Shown here in pieces: positions 1 to 6,447 of a DNA stretch of 24,819 nt. Below the pieces are notes generated by a model, which saw only the letters and a list, made by a program, of their open reading frames with translations, searched no databases and was not told where the DNA came from. The first letter of the stretch is position 1, and every line of letters begins with the position of its first letter. The position numbers and the translations under genes were made by a program. Origin of the DNA: DAOTTI01 sp034437795 (GTDB lineage Bacteria; Chloroflexota; UBA11872; UBA12225); assembly GCA_034437795.1 (NCBI GenBank), contig DAOTTI010000270.1, positions 1 to 24,819 of the forward strand. The letters are read 5' to 3'.

Positions 1-1
1 G

Positions 2-256
2 GCCACGGCGCCTGGCACCGCCTGGCAGCTCACCGAGGGAATGCCGGTGCTCGACGCAGACGGGCAGCAGGTGGGCACCGTCAAGGAGGTCCGCGCTGGC
101 GACTTCCTGCTGGACCGCCCGATGCGCCGCGACATCTACGTGCCGTTCGACTTTATCCGTGACGCCACGGGTGACCGGCTGACGCTGCGCATCCGGAGCG
201 AGGAGATCGACCAGCGCGGATGGGAGAGCCCGCCGCTGACCCAGGCCGCCGCGTAG
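2..256 (+). CDS. DUF2171/PRC-barrel-like protein, C-terminal part (5' truncated by window edge)
   Basis: The frame is open from base 2 to TAG at 254-256, so the beginning lies outside the window. The visible part has a 'EGMPVLDADGQQVGTVKEV' segment, then 'DIYVPFDFIRD' and 'LTLRIRSEEIDQRGWESPP'. This matches the small beta-barrel seen in DUF2171 and PRC-barrel stress-type proteins, which often carry two such domains in tandem: a GxxVGTV turn, a VYVPF strand and a C-terminal DQxGW tail. The ATG at 41 lies inside the conserved GMPV motif, so it is unlikely to be the true start. Function in the family is poorly defined; no catalytic residues are expected. A GC-rich hairpin follows 45 bases after the stop. 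Confidence 0.75.
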   Translation, partial: ATAPGTAWQLTEGMPVLDADGQQVGTVKEVRAGDFLLDRPMRRDIYVPFDFIRDATGDRLTLRIRSEEIDQRGWESPPLTQAAA

Positions 257-270
257 CCCAAGCGTGGAAC

Positions 271-298
271 GGGTCGCGAGTAGCGAGTGGATGGGCGC
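271..298 (+). repeat. Short heptamer-type tandem repeat after the DUF2171-like gene
   Basis: Successive 7-base units GGGTCGC, GAGTAGC, GAGTGGA and TGGGCGC follow 14 bases after the stop at 256. The GAGTAGC unit is identical to that of the long heptamer array at 4344-4406. This is a weak, degenerate copy. Confidence 0.4.
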
Positions 299-301
299 TC
301 T

Positions 302-335
302 CCGCCACGGCCGGTAACGGCCGCGCCCGTGGCGG
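302..335 (+). terminator. GC-rich hairpin after the DUF2171-like gene
   Basis: Perfect 9-bp inverted repeat CCGCCACGG (302-310) / CCGTGGCGG (327-335) with a 16-base loop that itself contains CCG-gtaa-CGG. No T-run follows, so classical intrinsic termination is not shown. It could instead be part of the leader of the downstream small ORF. Confidence 0.4.
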
Positions 336-424
336 GGAGCGCTTGTCGGCCACAGCCGGCAATCAACAGGAGTCGCTAATGGAGCGGCCAGAAGTCCTCT
401 TGGCACCATCGAGGCGATACCTTT

Positions 425-601
425 GTGCCGTTCGTCGAGGCCCTGAAGCTGGGGCAGGCGTTGCCCATGACACAGGTCGGGGCGCTGCTGGTGACCGATC
501 TGTTCCAGCACGCTCGCCCGAGGGGCGGCCTGTCCTGGCGGACATTCCGCGAGGGGCTCGGCCTTTATCGCTTCACGTTCACCGTGCTCGCGTACATGTA
601 G
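425..601 (+). CDS. Possible small protein of unknown function, apparently with a frame break at its 5' end
   Basis: From GTG 425 to TAG 599-601 the frame encodes 58 residues reading VPFVEALKLGQALPMTQVG through to LGLYRFTFTVLAYM, with protein-like composition. The same frame is open upstream to 380 (SSWHHRGDTF and so on) but has no ATG there. A good Shine-Dalgarno sequence (AGGAG, 368-372) sits before ATG 379, which is in a different frame and gives 'MERPE'. A one-base indel between about 391 and 400 would join the two into a protein of about 73 residues. So this is either a short gene starting at GTG 425 (weak GAGG at 411-414), a pseudogene, or a gene with a sequencing error. I do not recognise the family. 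Confidence 0.35.
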   Translation: MPFVEALKLGQALPMTQVGALLVTDLFQHARPRGGLSWRTFREGLGLYRFTFTVLAYM

Positions 602-675
602 TTAGTGCTCCGTCAATCGCCAGTTGCGGCGTCCGCCGGTGCGCGCAGAACTTCCGGATCAGCGGCGCGGAGCAT

Positions 676-750
676 ACCTCACCCCTTCGGTCGGGGCCGC
701 GCGGGGGAGGACAGCCCTTACCTCCTGGCCCCCGTCTCCCGCACGGGGGA
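676..750 (+). repeat. Dispersed repeat, type B (ACCTCACCCCTT element)
   Basis: Starts ACCTCACCCCTTCGGTCGGG and continues into a GC-rich tail with GGGGGAGG. Related sequence occurs on the minus strand at about 14711-14790 (two adjacent copies) and on the plus strand at about 18513-18546. Boundaries are approximate. Confidence 0.4.
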
Positions 751-812
751 GGGGGGGAACGACGGCCATGGCCTGCCGCCATCCGGACCAGTTGCCCACG
801 CTGAGCAGCGGC

Positions 813-874
813 GCCCTCACCCTAACCTTCTCCCTGTGGGAGACGGGATTCTGTGCTCGCCCACAGGGAGAAGG
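813..874. repeat. Palindromic intergenic repeat, type A (CCCTCACCCT element) with 15-bp stem
   Basis: The CCCTCACCCT lead-in is followed by a perfect 15-bp inverted repeat, 826-840 against 860-874 (CCTTCTCCCTGTGGG), with a 19-base loop. The element lies between a plus-strand and a minus-strand gene and could form a terminator-like hairpin in either transcript, though there is no T-tract. Other members are near 9395, 10142, 11419, 14023 and 22909. Confidence 0.65.
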
Positions 875-938
875 ACCTGCTCACTGGTCGATTGGCGCTG
901 TGCCAGCGCCGGGCGGGCTGGAACCCGTTCAAGCGAGC

Positions 939-1385
939 TCACCCTTGCGCCGGACCGAAGCCGGCTTCGCCGGCAGGGCCCTGCGCCACTGCGGCGGCTG
1001 ATGTCGGCAGGCGCTGTACGGTCTCATCATCCAGCTTCAGGTGGAGGGATTGAATGAAGCCGTCCTGGATGGAGGTGTCGGCGCGGCCGGAGAGCGGGGC
1101 GAAACCACGGCGCTGCAGCTCATCCGACGTGATGGTGAAGCGCCAGGTGACCGTATCGCCTGATGCCTGGAGGTCGGACGCTTCGCCGTGGAAGCCGGGG
1201 AGGAGGATGCGAGCAAGCTCGCGGACCCCTTCCTTCCCCGTGTACGCCGCGCGAAGCAGGGGCAATGGGGGGGTGACGCGGATGACGACGTCGTGGGTAA
1301 CGGAGTCCAGGATCTCCTGCTCGTTGCCCTCATTCCACTTGGCGACGAAGCCCTGCACGACGCCAATCAGATCCTTCGTGCTCAT
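939..1385 (-). CDS. NTF2-like / SnoaL-fold protein
   Basis: 148 residues, normal for a single-domain SnoaL/NTF2-like protein. The N-terminus (MSTKDLIGVVQGFVAKWNEGNEQEIL) has the helix pattern typical of the fold, followed by 'VTHDVVIRVTPPLPLLRAAYTGKEGVRELARIL' and the later strands 'DTVTWRFTITSDEL' and 'DGFIQSLHLKLDD'. Members are ligand-binding or small-molecule isomerase/hydrolase proteins; the exact activity cannot be read from sequence. The ATG at 1385 is preceded by GGAGG about six bases upstream, a clear ribosome-binding site. The last 20 residues (Ala/Gly/Pro-rich) extend past the domain and are probably disordered. It converges on the repeat-filled gap at 602-938. Confidence 0.75.
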   Translation of the reverse strand: MSTKDLIGVVQGFVAKWNEGNEQEILDSVTHDVVIRVTPPLPLLRAAYTGKEGVRELARILLPGFHGEASDLQASGDTVTWRFTITSDELQRRGFAPLSGRADTSIQDGFIQSLHLKLDDETVQRLPTSAAAVAQGPAGEAGFGPAQG

Positions 1386-1523
1386 GACGCGCCTCCGGTT
1401 GGTGGTGTTCTAGCCTTCGCGGCGCTCTGCCGGCGGCCGCTGCTGGCGGCTGAGGCTCCGGCTCGAACGCGATCTGCACGGACCACGTGACTGCGAGGGT
1501 GCACCGCGCGGGCCACGGCCGGC

Positions 1524-3056
1524 TCAGGGCGGTGGGAGGAGCTGTAGAAACCGCGGATAGGCCTCGTCCCAGGGGGCGGGGTGGCGGGCCTCGAAGCGGA
1601 CGGGGGGGAAGGAGCGCCGAACCAGATCGCGCCCGTCCGCCAGGGATTGGATCCGGCCCAGGGCTAGCGCCTGGACCAGGACGTTGCCCAGGGCCGTGGC
1701 TTCGGCCGGACCGGCCAGGACCGGCCGGTTACAGGCATCGGCGGTGAACTGGTTGAGCAGGGCATTCTGGGAGCCCCCGCCGATAACGTGGATCACCGCC
1801 ACGCGCCGGCCGGTCAAGTGCTCCAGGCGCTCGATGACCCAGCGGTACTTGAGGGCTAGGCTCTCGTACACGCAGCGAGCCACCTGGGCAACGTCGTCTG
1901 GATCGAGCGAGGGCTGGCCGGTGCGGGCGCAGAAGGCGGCCAGTCGAGCCGGCATGTCGCCGGGCGGCAGAAAGCGCTCATCGTCAGGATCGACCAGAGC
2001 GGCGAAAGGGCGGGCCTGGCCGGCGAGGTCGGCCAGCTCAGGGTAGGAATACTCGCGGCCGCGCTCACGCCAGACCCGGCGGCACTCCTGGATGAGCCAT
2101 AGGCCCATCACGTTCTTCAGCAGGCGGAACGCGCCGACACCGCCCTCGTTGGTGAAGTTATAGGCCAGCGCCTGGGGCGTAATGACCGGCTCCACCACCT
2201 CCCCACCGACGAGCGACCAGGTGCCCGAGCTGACGTAGGCGAAGGTCTCTCCCTGGCCCAGGGCGCCGGTATCGGCGGGTACTGCCGCCACGGCTGAGCC
2301 GGTGTCGTGGCTGGCCACGGCGACGACCCTCGTGGTGGCCGGCAGGCGCGCCTGGTCCGCCACCGACGGGAGCAGGGTGCCGGTGATTGTGCCCGGCGCG
2401 ACAATCTCAGGGAAGATGTCGGAGCGCACGCCCAGGCGCTCCAGGAGGTCGGCCGCCCACCGGCGTCGGCGGGGGTCGTAGGCCTGGGTCGTGGTCGCGT
2501 CGGTGAACTCGCAGGCGATGCGCCCGGTCAGCCAATAGGTAAAGAGGTCGGGCATCATCAGGAAGGTGCGGGCGGCGCCCAGGGCTGGCGCGCGGTGCAG
2601 GGTGGCGGCCAGGAGCTGGTAGAGCGTATTGATGGGCAGGAACTGGATGCCGGTCCGCTCGAAGATCTCCTCTCTGGGAACGAGCTGGAAGGCCGCCTCC
2701 AGCATGCCATTGGTGCGGGGGTCGCGATAGTGGCGCGGGTTCTCGAGCAAGGCGCCGTCGGCGCCGAGCAGGGCGTAGTCGACGCCCCAGGTGTCGACGC
2801 CGATGCTGGCCGGGGGTCCGTAGCGTGCGCCGAAGGCGGCCATGCCCGCCACCATCTCCTGCCACAGGGAAAGCACGTCCCAGTACAGGGCCTCGGGCGG
2901 CGCGCCCGGCGCGGGCTGGCCGAGGGGCACCCGCACCGGCCCGTTGGCGAAGCGCTGTACCTCTTCGAGGGCCAGCCGTTCGCCGTCGAAGGCGCCGGCC
3001 ATGGCCCGCCCGCTTTCCGCTCCCAGATCAAAGGCGAGGTATCGTTCTGGCGCCAT
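1524..3056 (-). CDS. rhaB: Rhamnulokinase (FGGY carbohydrate kinase)
   Basis: 510 residues; RhaB proteins are about 480-490. The enzyme phosphorylates L-rhamnulose to L-rhamnulose 1-phosphate in the cytoplasm. Visible family signatures are the N-terminal ATP-binding FDLGAESGRAMAG (residues 9-21), 'IGVDTWGVDYALL' (85-97), 'NPRHYRDPRT' (106-115), 'GIQFLPINTLYQLL', the 'ASHDTGSAVAAVP' segment carrying the probable catalytic Asp, and 'VIGGGSQNALLNQ' near the C-terminus. I chose ATG 3056 because the family N-terminus starts there and GGGAGA lies upstream; the frame is open further upstream, but that extension is not protein-like. A TAGCAT box (3081-3076, minus strand) could be its -10. It is divergent from the IolG-like dehydrogenase across 291 bp. 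The mutarotase for the same pathway is 8 kb away at 11059, so this is not a compact rha operon. Confidence 0.92.
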   Translation of the reverse strand: MAPERYLAFDLGAESGRAMAGAFDGERLALEEVQRFANGPVRVPLGQPAPGAPPEALYWDVLSLWQEMVAGMAAFGARYGPPASIGVDTWGVDYALLGADGALLENPRHYRDPRTNGMLEAAFQLVPREEIFERTGIQFLPINTLYQLLAATLHRAPALGAARTFLMMPDLFTYWLTGRIACEFTDATTTQAYDPRRRRWAADLLERLGVRSDIFPEIVAPGTITGTLLPSVADQARLPATTRVVAVASHDTGSAVAAVPADTGALGQGETFAYVSSGTWSLVGGEVVEPVITPQALAYNFTNEGGVGAFRLLKNVMGLWLIQECRRVWRERGREYSYPELADLAGQARPFAALVDPDDERFLPPGDMPARLAAFCARTGQPSLDPDDVAQVARCVYESLALKYRWVIERLEHLTGRRVAVIHVIGGGSQNALLNQFTADACNRPVLAGPAEATALGNVLVQALALGRIQSLADGRDLVRRSFPPVRFEARHPAPWDEAYPRFLQLLPPP

Positions 3057-3075
3057 GACTCGGTCTCCCGCTGTG

Positions 3076-3081
3076 ATGCTA
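3076..3081 (-). promoter_or_regulatory. Candidate -10 box (TAGCAT) for rhaB
   Basis: TAGCAT on the minus strand, 19 bases before the ATG at 3056 and upstream of the GGGAGA ribosome-binding site. It lies in the rhaB/iolG-like divergent gap (3057-3347), where I see no other clear element. No good -35 is seen. Confidence 0.35.
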
Positions 3082-3347
3082 TCCTGCCGCGGCGGCGGCT
3101 GTCCGCTCACTCCGCCTGCGTGCGGCACAGGCATGGCGGTCCGGCTAATGGACGCAGCGGCCGGCCAATGCCCCGCATACGGCAGAGGACGGGCCAGCGG
3201 CCTGGACTGGGATGAGGGCGCGCCTCGGACGGAGCGGATGACGCCAGCGATGGCGGCCATGCCGGCGCGTGTCGCGCGGGCCGCGCGGCGGCTGCGGCGG
3301 CGCGCCGGCAGTGGCAGCGGAGACGATCAACCGGCGAGGGTTCGTTG

Positions 3348-4349
3348 ATGAAGAGACTGAGCATTGCGCTCCTGGGCGCCGGGCGCCTGGGAGCGGCGCA
3401 CGCGCGGACACTGGCGGCGCTCCCTGAGGCGCGGCTGGCGGCGATCGCCGATCCACGGCCGGAGGGGCGGGAGCTCGCGGGGCGGTTCGGCGCGCGCAGC
3501 CTGGCGGAGCCGCAGGAGGCGATCGATGATCCTGAGATCGAGGCGGTGGTGATCGCCACGCCGACGGCGACCCATGCGGCGCTGATCGAGGCGGCGGCCA
3601 GGGCCGGCAAGGCCATCTTTTGCGAAAAGCCGGTGGCGCTGGACGTCCCGTCCACAGAGCGGGCCCTGGCCACGGTGCGGGCCTGCGGCGTGCCGCTGCA
3701 GATCGGGTTCCAGCGCCGGTACGACGCCGGCTTTGCCGAGGCGCGACGGCGCATCGCGGGGAATGAGATCGGCCAGATCCACCTCTTTCGCGCGGTGAGC
3801 CATGATCCGTACCCGCCCCCGCGCGAGTACATTCTGGGCTGCGGGGGACAGTTCGTGGACATGGCCATTCACGACATCGACATGGCGCGGTTCCTGACGG
3901 GGTCCGAGATTGAGAGCGTGGCGGCGACCGGCGCGGCCCTGGGGCAGCAGGCGGACGACTTCCGCGCCGCCGGGGACTGGGATACGACGGTGATGTGGCT
4001 GCGGTTTGTCTCCGGGGCGCTGGGCTCGATCGTCAATTCGCGCCAGGCAGGCTATGGCTACGACATCCACACCGAGGTGCTCGGCGACCGCGGGGCGCTG
4101 AAGATCGGCTACGAGCGCCACACCCCACTCACCCGCTATGACCGCGATGGGGCGCACTACGACTACGTGCCGTACTTTCCGGAGCGGTTCGGGCAGGCCT
4201 ACGCCGCCGAGCTGAGGGCCTTCGTCGAGGCGGTGCTGGCCGGGCGTCCGGTGACGCCGACGGGCGAGGATGGCCTGGCTGCGCTCCGAGTGGCGCTGGC
4301 GGCCACGGAGTCGGCGCGGCGGGGCGGGAAGCCGATGAGGGTGGAGTAG
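3348..4349 (+). CDS. iolG: Gfo/Idh/MocA-family oxidoreductase, probable inositol 2-dehydrogenase
   Basis: 333 residues, the normal length. The N-terminal Rossmann fold shows SIALLGAGRLGAAHARTLA (residues 5-23), which binds NAD(P). EKPVALD (93-99) contains the catalytic-type Lys94. In the C-terminal domain, 'DMAIHDIDMARF' (171-182) supplies Asp171 and His175. Lys-Asp-His at these spacings, and the 'GFQRRYD...IGQIHLFRAVSHDP' region, match inositol 2-dehydrogenase (B. subtilis IolG uses Lys97, Asp172 and His176). The likely reaction is NAD-dependent oxidation of myo-inositol or a related cyclitol or sugar; substrate is inferred. ATG 3348 follows GAGGG (3336-3340) at seven bases. The TAG stop lies inside the first unit of a heptamer array. 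No other inositol gene is in the window. Confidence 0.82.
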   Translation: MKRLSIALLGAGRLGAAHARTLAALPEARLAAIADPRPEGRELAGRFGARSLAEPQEAIDDPEIEAVVIATPTATHAALIEAAARAGKAIFCEKPVALDVPSTERALATVRACGVPLQIGFQRRYDAGFAEARRRIAGNEIGQIHLFRAVSHDPYPPPREYILGCGGQFVDMAIHDIDMARFLTGSEIESVAATGAALGQQADDFRAAGDWDTTVMWLRFVSGALGSIVNSRQAGYGYDIHTEVLGDRGALKIGYERHTPLTRYDRDGAHYDYVPYFPERFGQAYAAELRAFVEAVLAGRPVTPTGEDGLAALRVALAATESARRGGKPMRVE

Positions 4350-4406
4350 CGAGTAGCGAGAGCCGGGTGCCGAGTAGCGAGTAGCGAGTGGTGGGGAGCG
4401 AGGAGT
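4344..4406 (+). repeat. Heptamer tandem array (nine 7-bp units) filling a convergent gap
   Basis: Nine consecutive 7-base units in register: GAGTAGC twice, GAGAGCC, GGGTGCC, GAGTAGC twice, GAGTGGT, GGGGAGC, GAGGAGT. The first unit includes the last Glu codon and TAG stop of the upstream gene, and the array ends 6 bases before the stop of the convergent amidohydrolase. It resembles in kind the heptameric short tandem repeats (STRR) known from cyanobacteria. Confidence 0.8.
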
Positions 4407-4412
4407 TCGCGA

Positions 4413-5318
4413 TCAGGCCAATCCGAGCGCTTCCAGGGCGTTGCGCTGCACAACCTGCTGCAGCTCGTCTACCGGCACGCGGGGAAGCTTGGTGCCTTCC
4501 AGGATATCGTTGACGTGCGGGATGGCTTCGGCCGTCTCCTGGGGCGTGGCTACAGGGAAGTCCGAGCCGAAGAGGAGCTTGTGCAGCACGCTCCACTCCG
4601 TGGCCAGGCGCAGGCAGTTGTAGTAGGACCAGGGGCGGTAGTGGAGCGCGGAGATGTCGGCCCAGACATGCGGGTGCTTGCGGATGACGGCGATGCAGTC
4701 GATCTGCCAGGGGTGCCCCATGTGGGCCATGACGATGCGCAGGTCGGGGAAGCGGGAGGCGATGCGGTCCATATGCCGCGGATGGGCGTAATCCAGGTCG
4801 GCGAAGCGGACGGGGCTGGTCCCCTGGTGGAAGAGGATAGGCAGGCCGAGCTCCGCGGCGCGCCGGTAGAGGCGGAAGGCGTCCTCGCCCAGCGGGTCGA
4901 AGTTCTGGTAGTTGGGCCCTAGCTTGATGCCCCGCAGGCCGAGGTCATGTACCGCGCGATCGATCTCATCCAGGGCGTGCGGGTCGCGGGGGTGGACGCT
5001 CAAGAAACCGATGAGCTTCTGGGGGAAGGCGCGGACGAGGGCGGCGGTCTGGTCGTTGACGTCGCGGGCGGGGGCGGTAGCGACAGCGGGGGCCGCGGGG
5101 CCGCCGTGCGGATGCGGGTCGCCTGGCGGGGCAGAGGCGATGTTGAAGACGATCGCCCGATCGACGTAGGCCATGGCAGCCAGATAGTCGTCCCAGGTCA
5201 CCGCCTCCGGGTCCGGCCGGTCGGGCCGCATCGGCGCGCGGTCGGTGCGGGGCGGGGCGGCAGCCGCTTCCGCCTTGGTCCTGAACCGAGGGGTGTGGGT
5301 GTGCACATCCACGATCAT
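4413..5318 (-). CDS. Amidohydrolase family protein (TIM-barrel metal-dependent hydrolase, amidohydrolase-2 type)
   Basis: 301 residues. The metal-binding motif HTH is at residues 6-8 (MIVDVHTHTP). Further barrel motifs are 'GIKLGPNYQNFDP', 'LPILFHQGTSP' (metal His), 'IVMAHMGHPW' (metal His) and 'LLFGSDFPVATPQE' (the conserved Asp of GSDxP). This pattern fits the amidohydrolase-2 group, which includes ACMSD-like and other decarboxylating or hydrolytic enzymes; the substrate cannot be assigned. An extra Pro/Ala/Arg-rich stretch follows the first motif. ATG 5318 lies 8 bases after a TACAAT box (5332-5327) with no Shine-Dalgarno, which suggests leaderless translation. It is divergent from the NERD gene by 44 bp and convergent with the IolG-like gene. 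Confidence 0.85.
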   Translation of the reverse strand: MIVDVHTHTPRFRTKAEAAAAPPRTDRAPMRPDRPDPEAVTWDDYLAAMAYVDRAIVFNIASAPPGDPHPHGGPAAPAVATAPARDVNDQTAALVRAFPQKLIGFLSVHPRDPHALDEIDRAVHDLGLRGIKLGPNYQNFDPLGEDAFRLYRRAAELGLPILFHQGTSPVRFADLDYAHPRHMDRIASRFPDLRIVMAHMGHPWQIDCIAVIRKHPHVWADISALHYRPWSYYNCLRLATEWSVLHKLLFGSDFPVATPQETAEAIPHVNDILEGTKLPRVPVDELQQVVQRNALEALGLA

Positions 5319-5326
5319 GGGGGCGG

Positions 5327-5332
5327 ATTGTA
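5327..5332 (-). promoter_or_regulatory. -10 box (TACAAT) of the amidohydrolase, probable leaderless promoter
   Basis: TACAAT on the minus strand, followed by 8 bases and then ATG 5318. The start point expected from such a -10 falls at or next to the start codon. It lies back to back with the TAGAAT box of the opposite gene, 15 bp away. Confidence 0.55.
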
Positions 5333-5347
5333 GCGCGGGATGCCCGT

Positions 5348-5353
5348 TAGAAT
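5348..5353 (+). promoter_or_regulatory. -10 box (TAGAAT) of the NERD gene, probable leaderless promoter
   Basis: TAGAAT, then 9 bases, then GTG 5363. No Shine-Dalgarno is present, and this spacing favours 5363 as the start over GTG 5354, which abuts the box. Confidence 0.5.
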
Positions 5354-5362
5354 GTGCCTCGC

Positions 5363-6121
5363 GTGCGGATCGCCGGTAGCGCCACCTTTCTGCCAGAGCG
5401 CGCCCGCCGCCGCTTAGCGTCGGGCGTGCTGCTTTTGGTGGGCGGGATCGCGTCGGTGGGGGCTGCCTCTCTCTTATCGGGGCTTGCCGGCGAGAGCGCG
5501 GTGGTGGCCAGCAGCCTGCTGAGCTTTGTCGGCGTCGGCGGGCTGTTGCTGGGCACGCTGCGCCTGCTCTCCGTGGGGCGGGACCGCGACCGCATCGCCG
5601 GCGAAGGGCCGGTGGTGGCGCAGCTTTCGGCGGGGCTGAGTGATGACTATCTCTACCTGCGCCACGTCGCGCTGCCCGGCGCTGGCGTGGAGGCTGACGG
5701 GATCCTGCTCGGCCCGCACGGGGCCCTGGTGCTGGCGACCCGCGCCGTGGAGGGGCGGTTCATCGTGCGGGGACACGACTGGTTCCTGCAGCAGCCCGAT
5801 GGCAGCGAGCGGGCGTGGGGACGGAGCCCGTCGTGGGAGCTGATGCGTCCGGTGCGGGCGGTGCAGCGGCTGGTCAAGGAGGAAGGGCTGCGGGCGCTCC
5901 CCGTGCACGGGGCGGTCGTGCTGGTCGGCGGGCAGCTAGTGGAGGCCGACCTTCCGGGTACGGCGGTGGTGCCGCTCAACCGTGTCGTGAGCTACGTGGA
6001 GTACCTGCGCGGGGAAGAGCCGGCGCCGGCCGCGGAACTGGCGGCGCTGGCCAGGCGCCTGGAGGCGCACGTCGACGGCGCTCGCCGTGGGCCACCGGGG
6101 CCAGGATCGTCCCGCCGGTGA
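5363..6121 (+). CDS. NERD-domain membrane protein with degenerate active-site motif
   Basis: 252 residues from GTG 5363; GTG 5354 would add three. Two hydrophobic helices (about residues 19-41 and 46-68) precede a soluble NERD (nuclease-related) domain starting near 'LSAGLSDDYLYLRHVALPG'. The core strand pair 'VEADGILLGPHGALVLATRAVEGRF' region keeps the conserved Asp (D112), but the usual acidic-x-Lys is A-T-R here (T126, R127), so nuclease activity is doubtful. 'GHDWFLQQPDG' and 'AVVLVGGQLVEADLPGTAVVPL' also match the family. NERD proteins are proposed DNA- or RNA-processing factors, often membrane-linked. The 5' end shares a 44-bp divergent promoter region with the amidohydrolase. Confidence 0.75.
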   Translation: MRIAGSATFLPERARRRLASGVLLLVGGIASVGAASLLSGLAGESAVVASSLLSFVGVGGLLLGTLRLLSVGRDRDRIAGEGPVVAQLSAGLSDDYLYLRHVALPGAGVEADGILLGPHGALVLATRAVEGRFIVRGHDWFLQQPDGSERAWGRSPSWELMRPVRAVQRLVKEEGLRALPVHGAVVLVGGQLVEADLPGTAVVPLNRVVSYVEYLRGEEPAPAAELAALARRLEAHVDGARRGPPGPGSSRR

Positions 6122-6447
6122 ACCATGCGTCCTGAGGCGCAAGCCGCCAGCGTGAGGCGCGGCGGAGCGCGGCCCGTTAGTAGCTGTGCCGCCGGTCGCG
6201 CCTGCCCAGCCTGGAGATCAGCGGGGGAGCGGAGCCGTGAGCCCCGCCTGAGCTTCCGGCCGAAGACGGGGCGACCAGGCGCCAGGCGGCGAGGGAACGC
6301 AGGGACGCATTAGTCGGGGGGAGCTAGTACTTGGCCACGGTGATTGTCATGGACGCATCCAGACTGCGGAACCCAGCAGGATCATCGTGGCGGAGCCCTA
6401 GCGACACCTGGGGGACCACGCCGACGCACAGAGGGAGCAGGTCAACC
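6122..6447. other. Intergenic stretch, no recognised element
   Basis: About 325 bases without a convincing gene. A TTG at 6331 in the frame of the next gene would extend that protein by 39 residues, but the added sequence has many Ser/Arg/Thr residues and no conserved look. I see no tRNA, SRP RNA or other known RNA here. Confidence 0.4.

Larger units (their letters stand above)
602..938. other. Gap between convergent genes, filled by two repeat elements
   Basis: No convincing gene is seen. The stretch holds a type-B repeat (ACCTCACCCCTT, about 676-720, followed by GC-rich sequence) and a strong palindromic CCCTCACCCT-type element (813-874). Overlapping frames here are open only because of high GC. 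Confidence 0.5.

Noticed and set aside
2307..3215. 302-codon plus-strand frame antisense to rhamnulokinase
   Set aside because: Shadow of a well-supported gene; composition is Gly/Arg/Val-rich without motifs.
3057..3260. N-terminal extension of rhamnulokinase
   Set aside because: The family N-terminus starts at ATG 3056 with a ribosome-binding site; the extension lacks protein character.
6122..6447. Possible structured RNA in the gap after the NERD gene
   Set aside because: No tRNA, SRP, tmRNA or RNase P consensus was seen; isolated short stems are expected in such GC-rich DNA.
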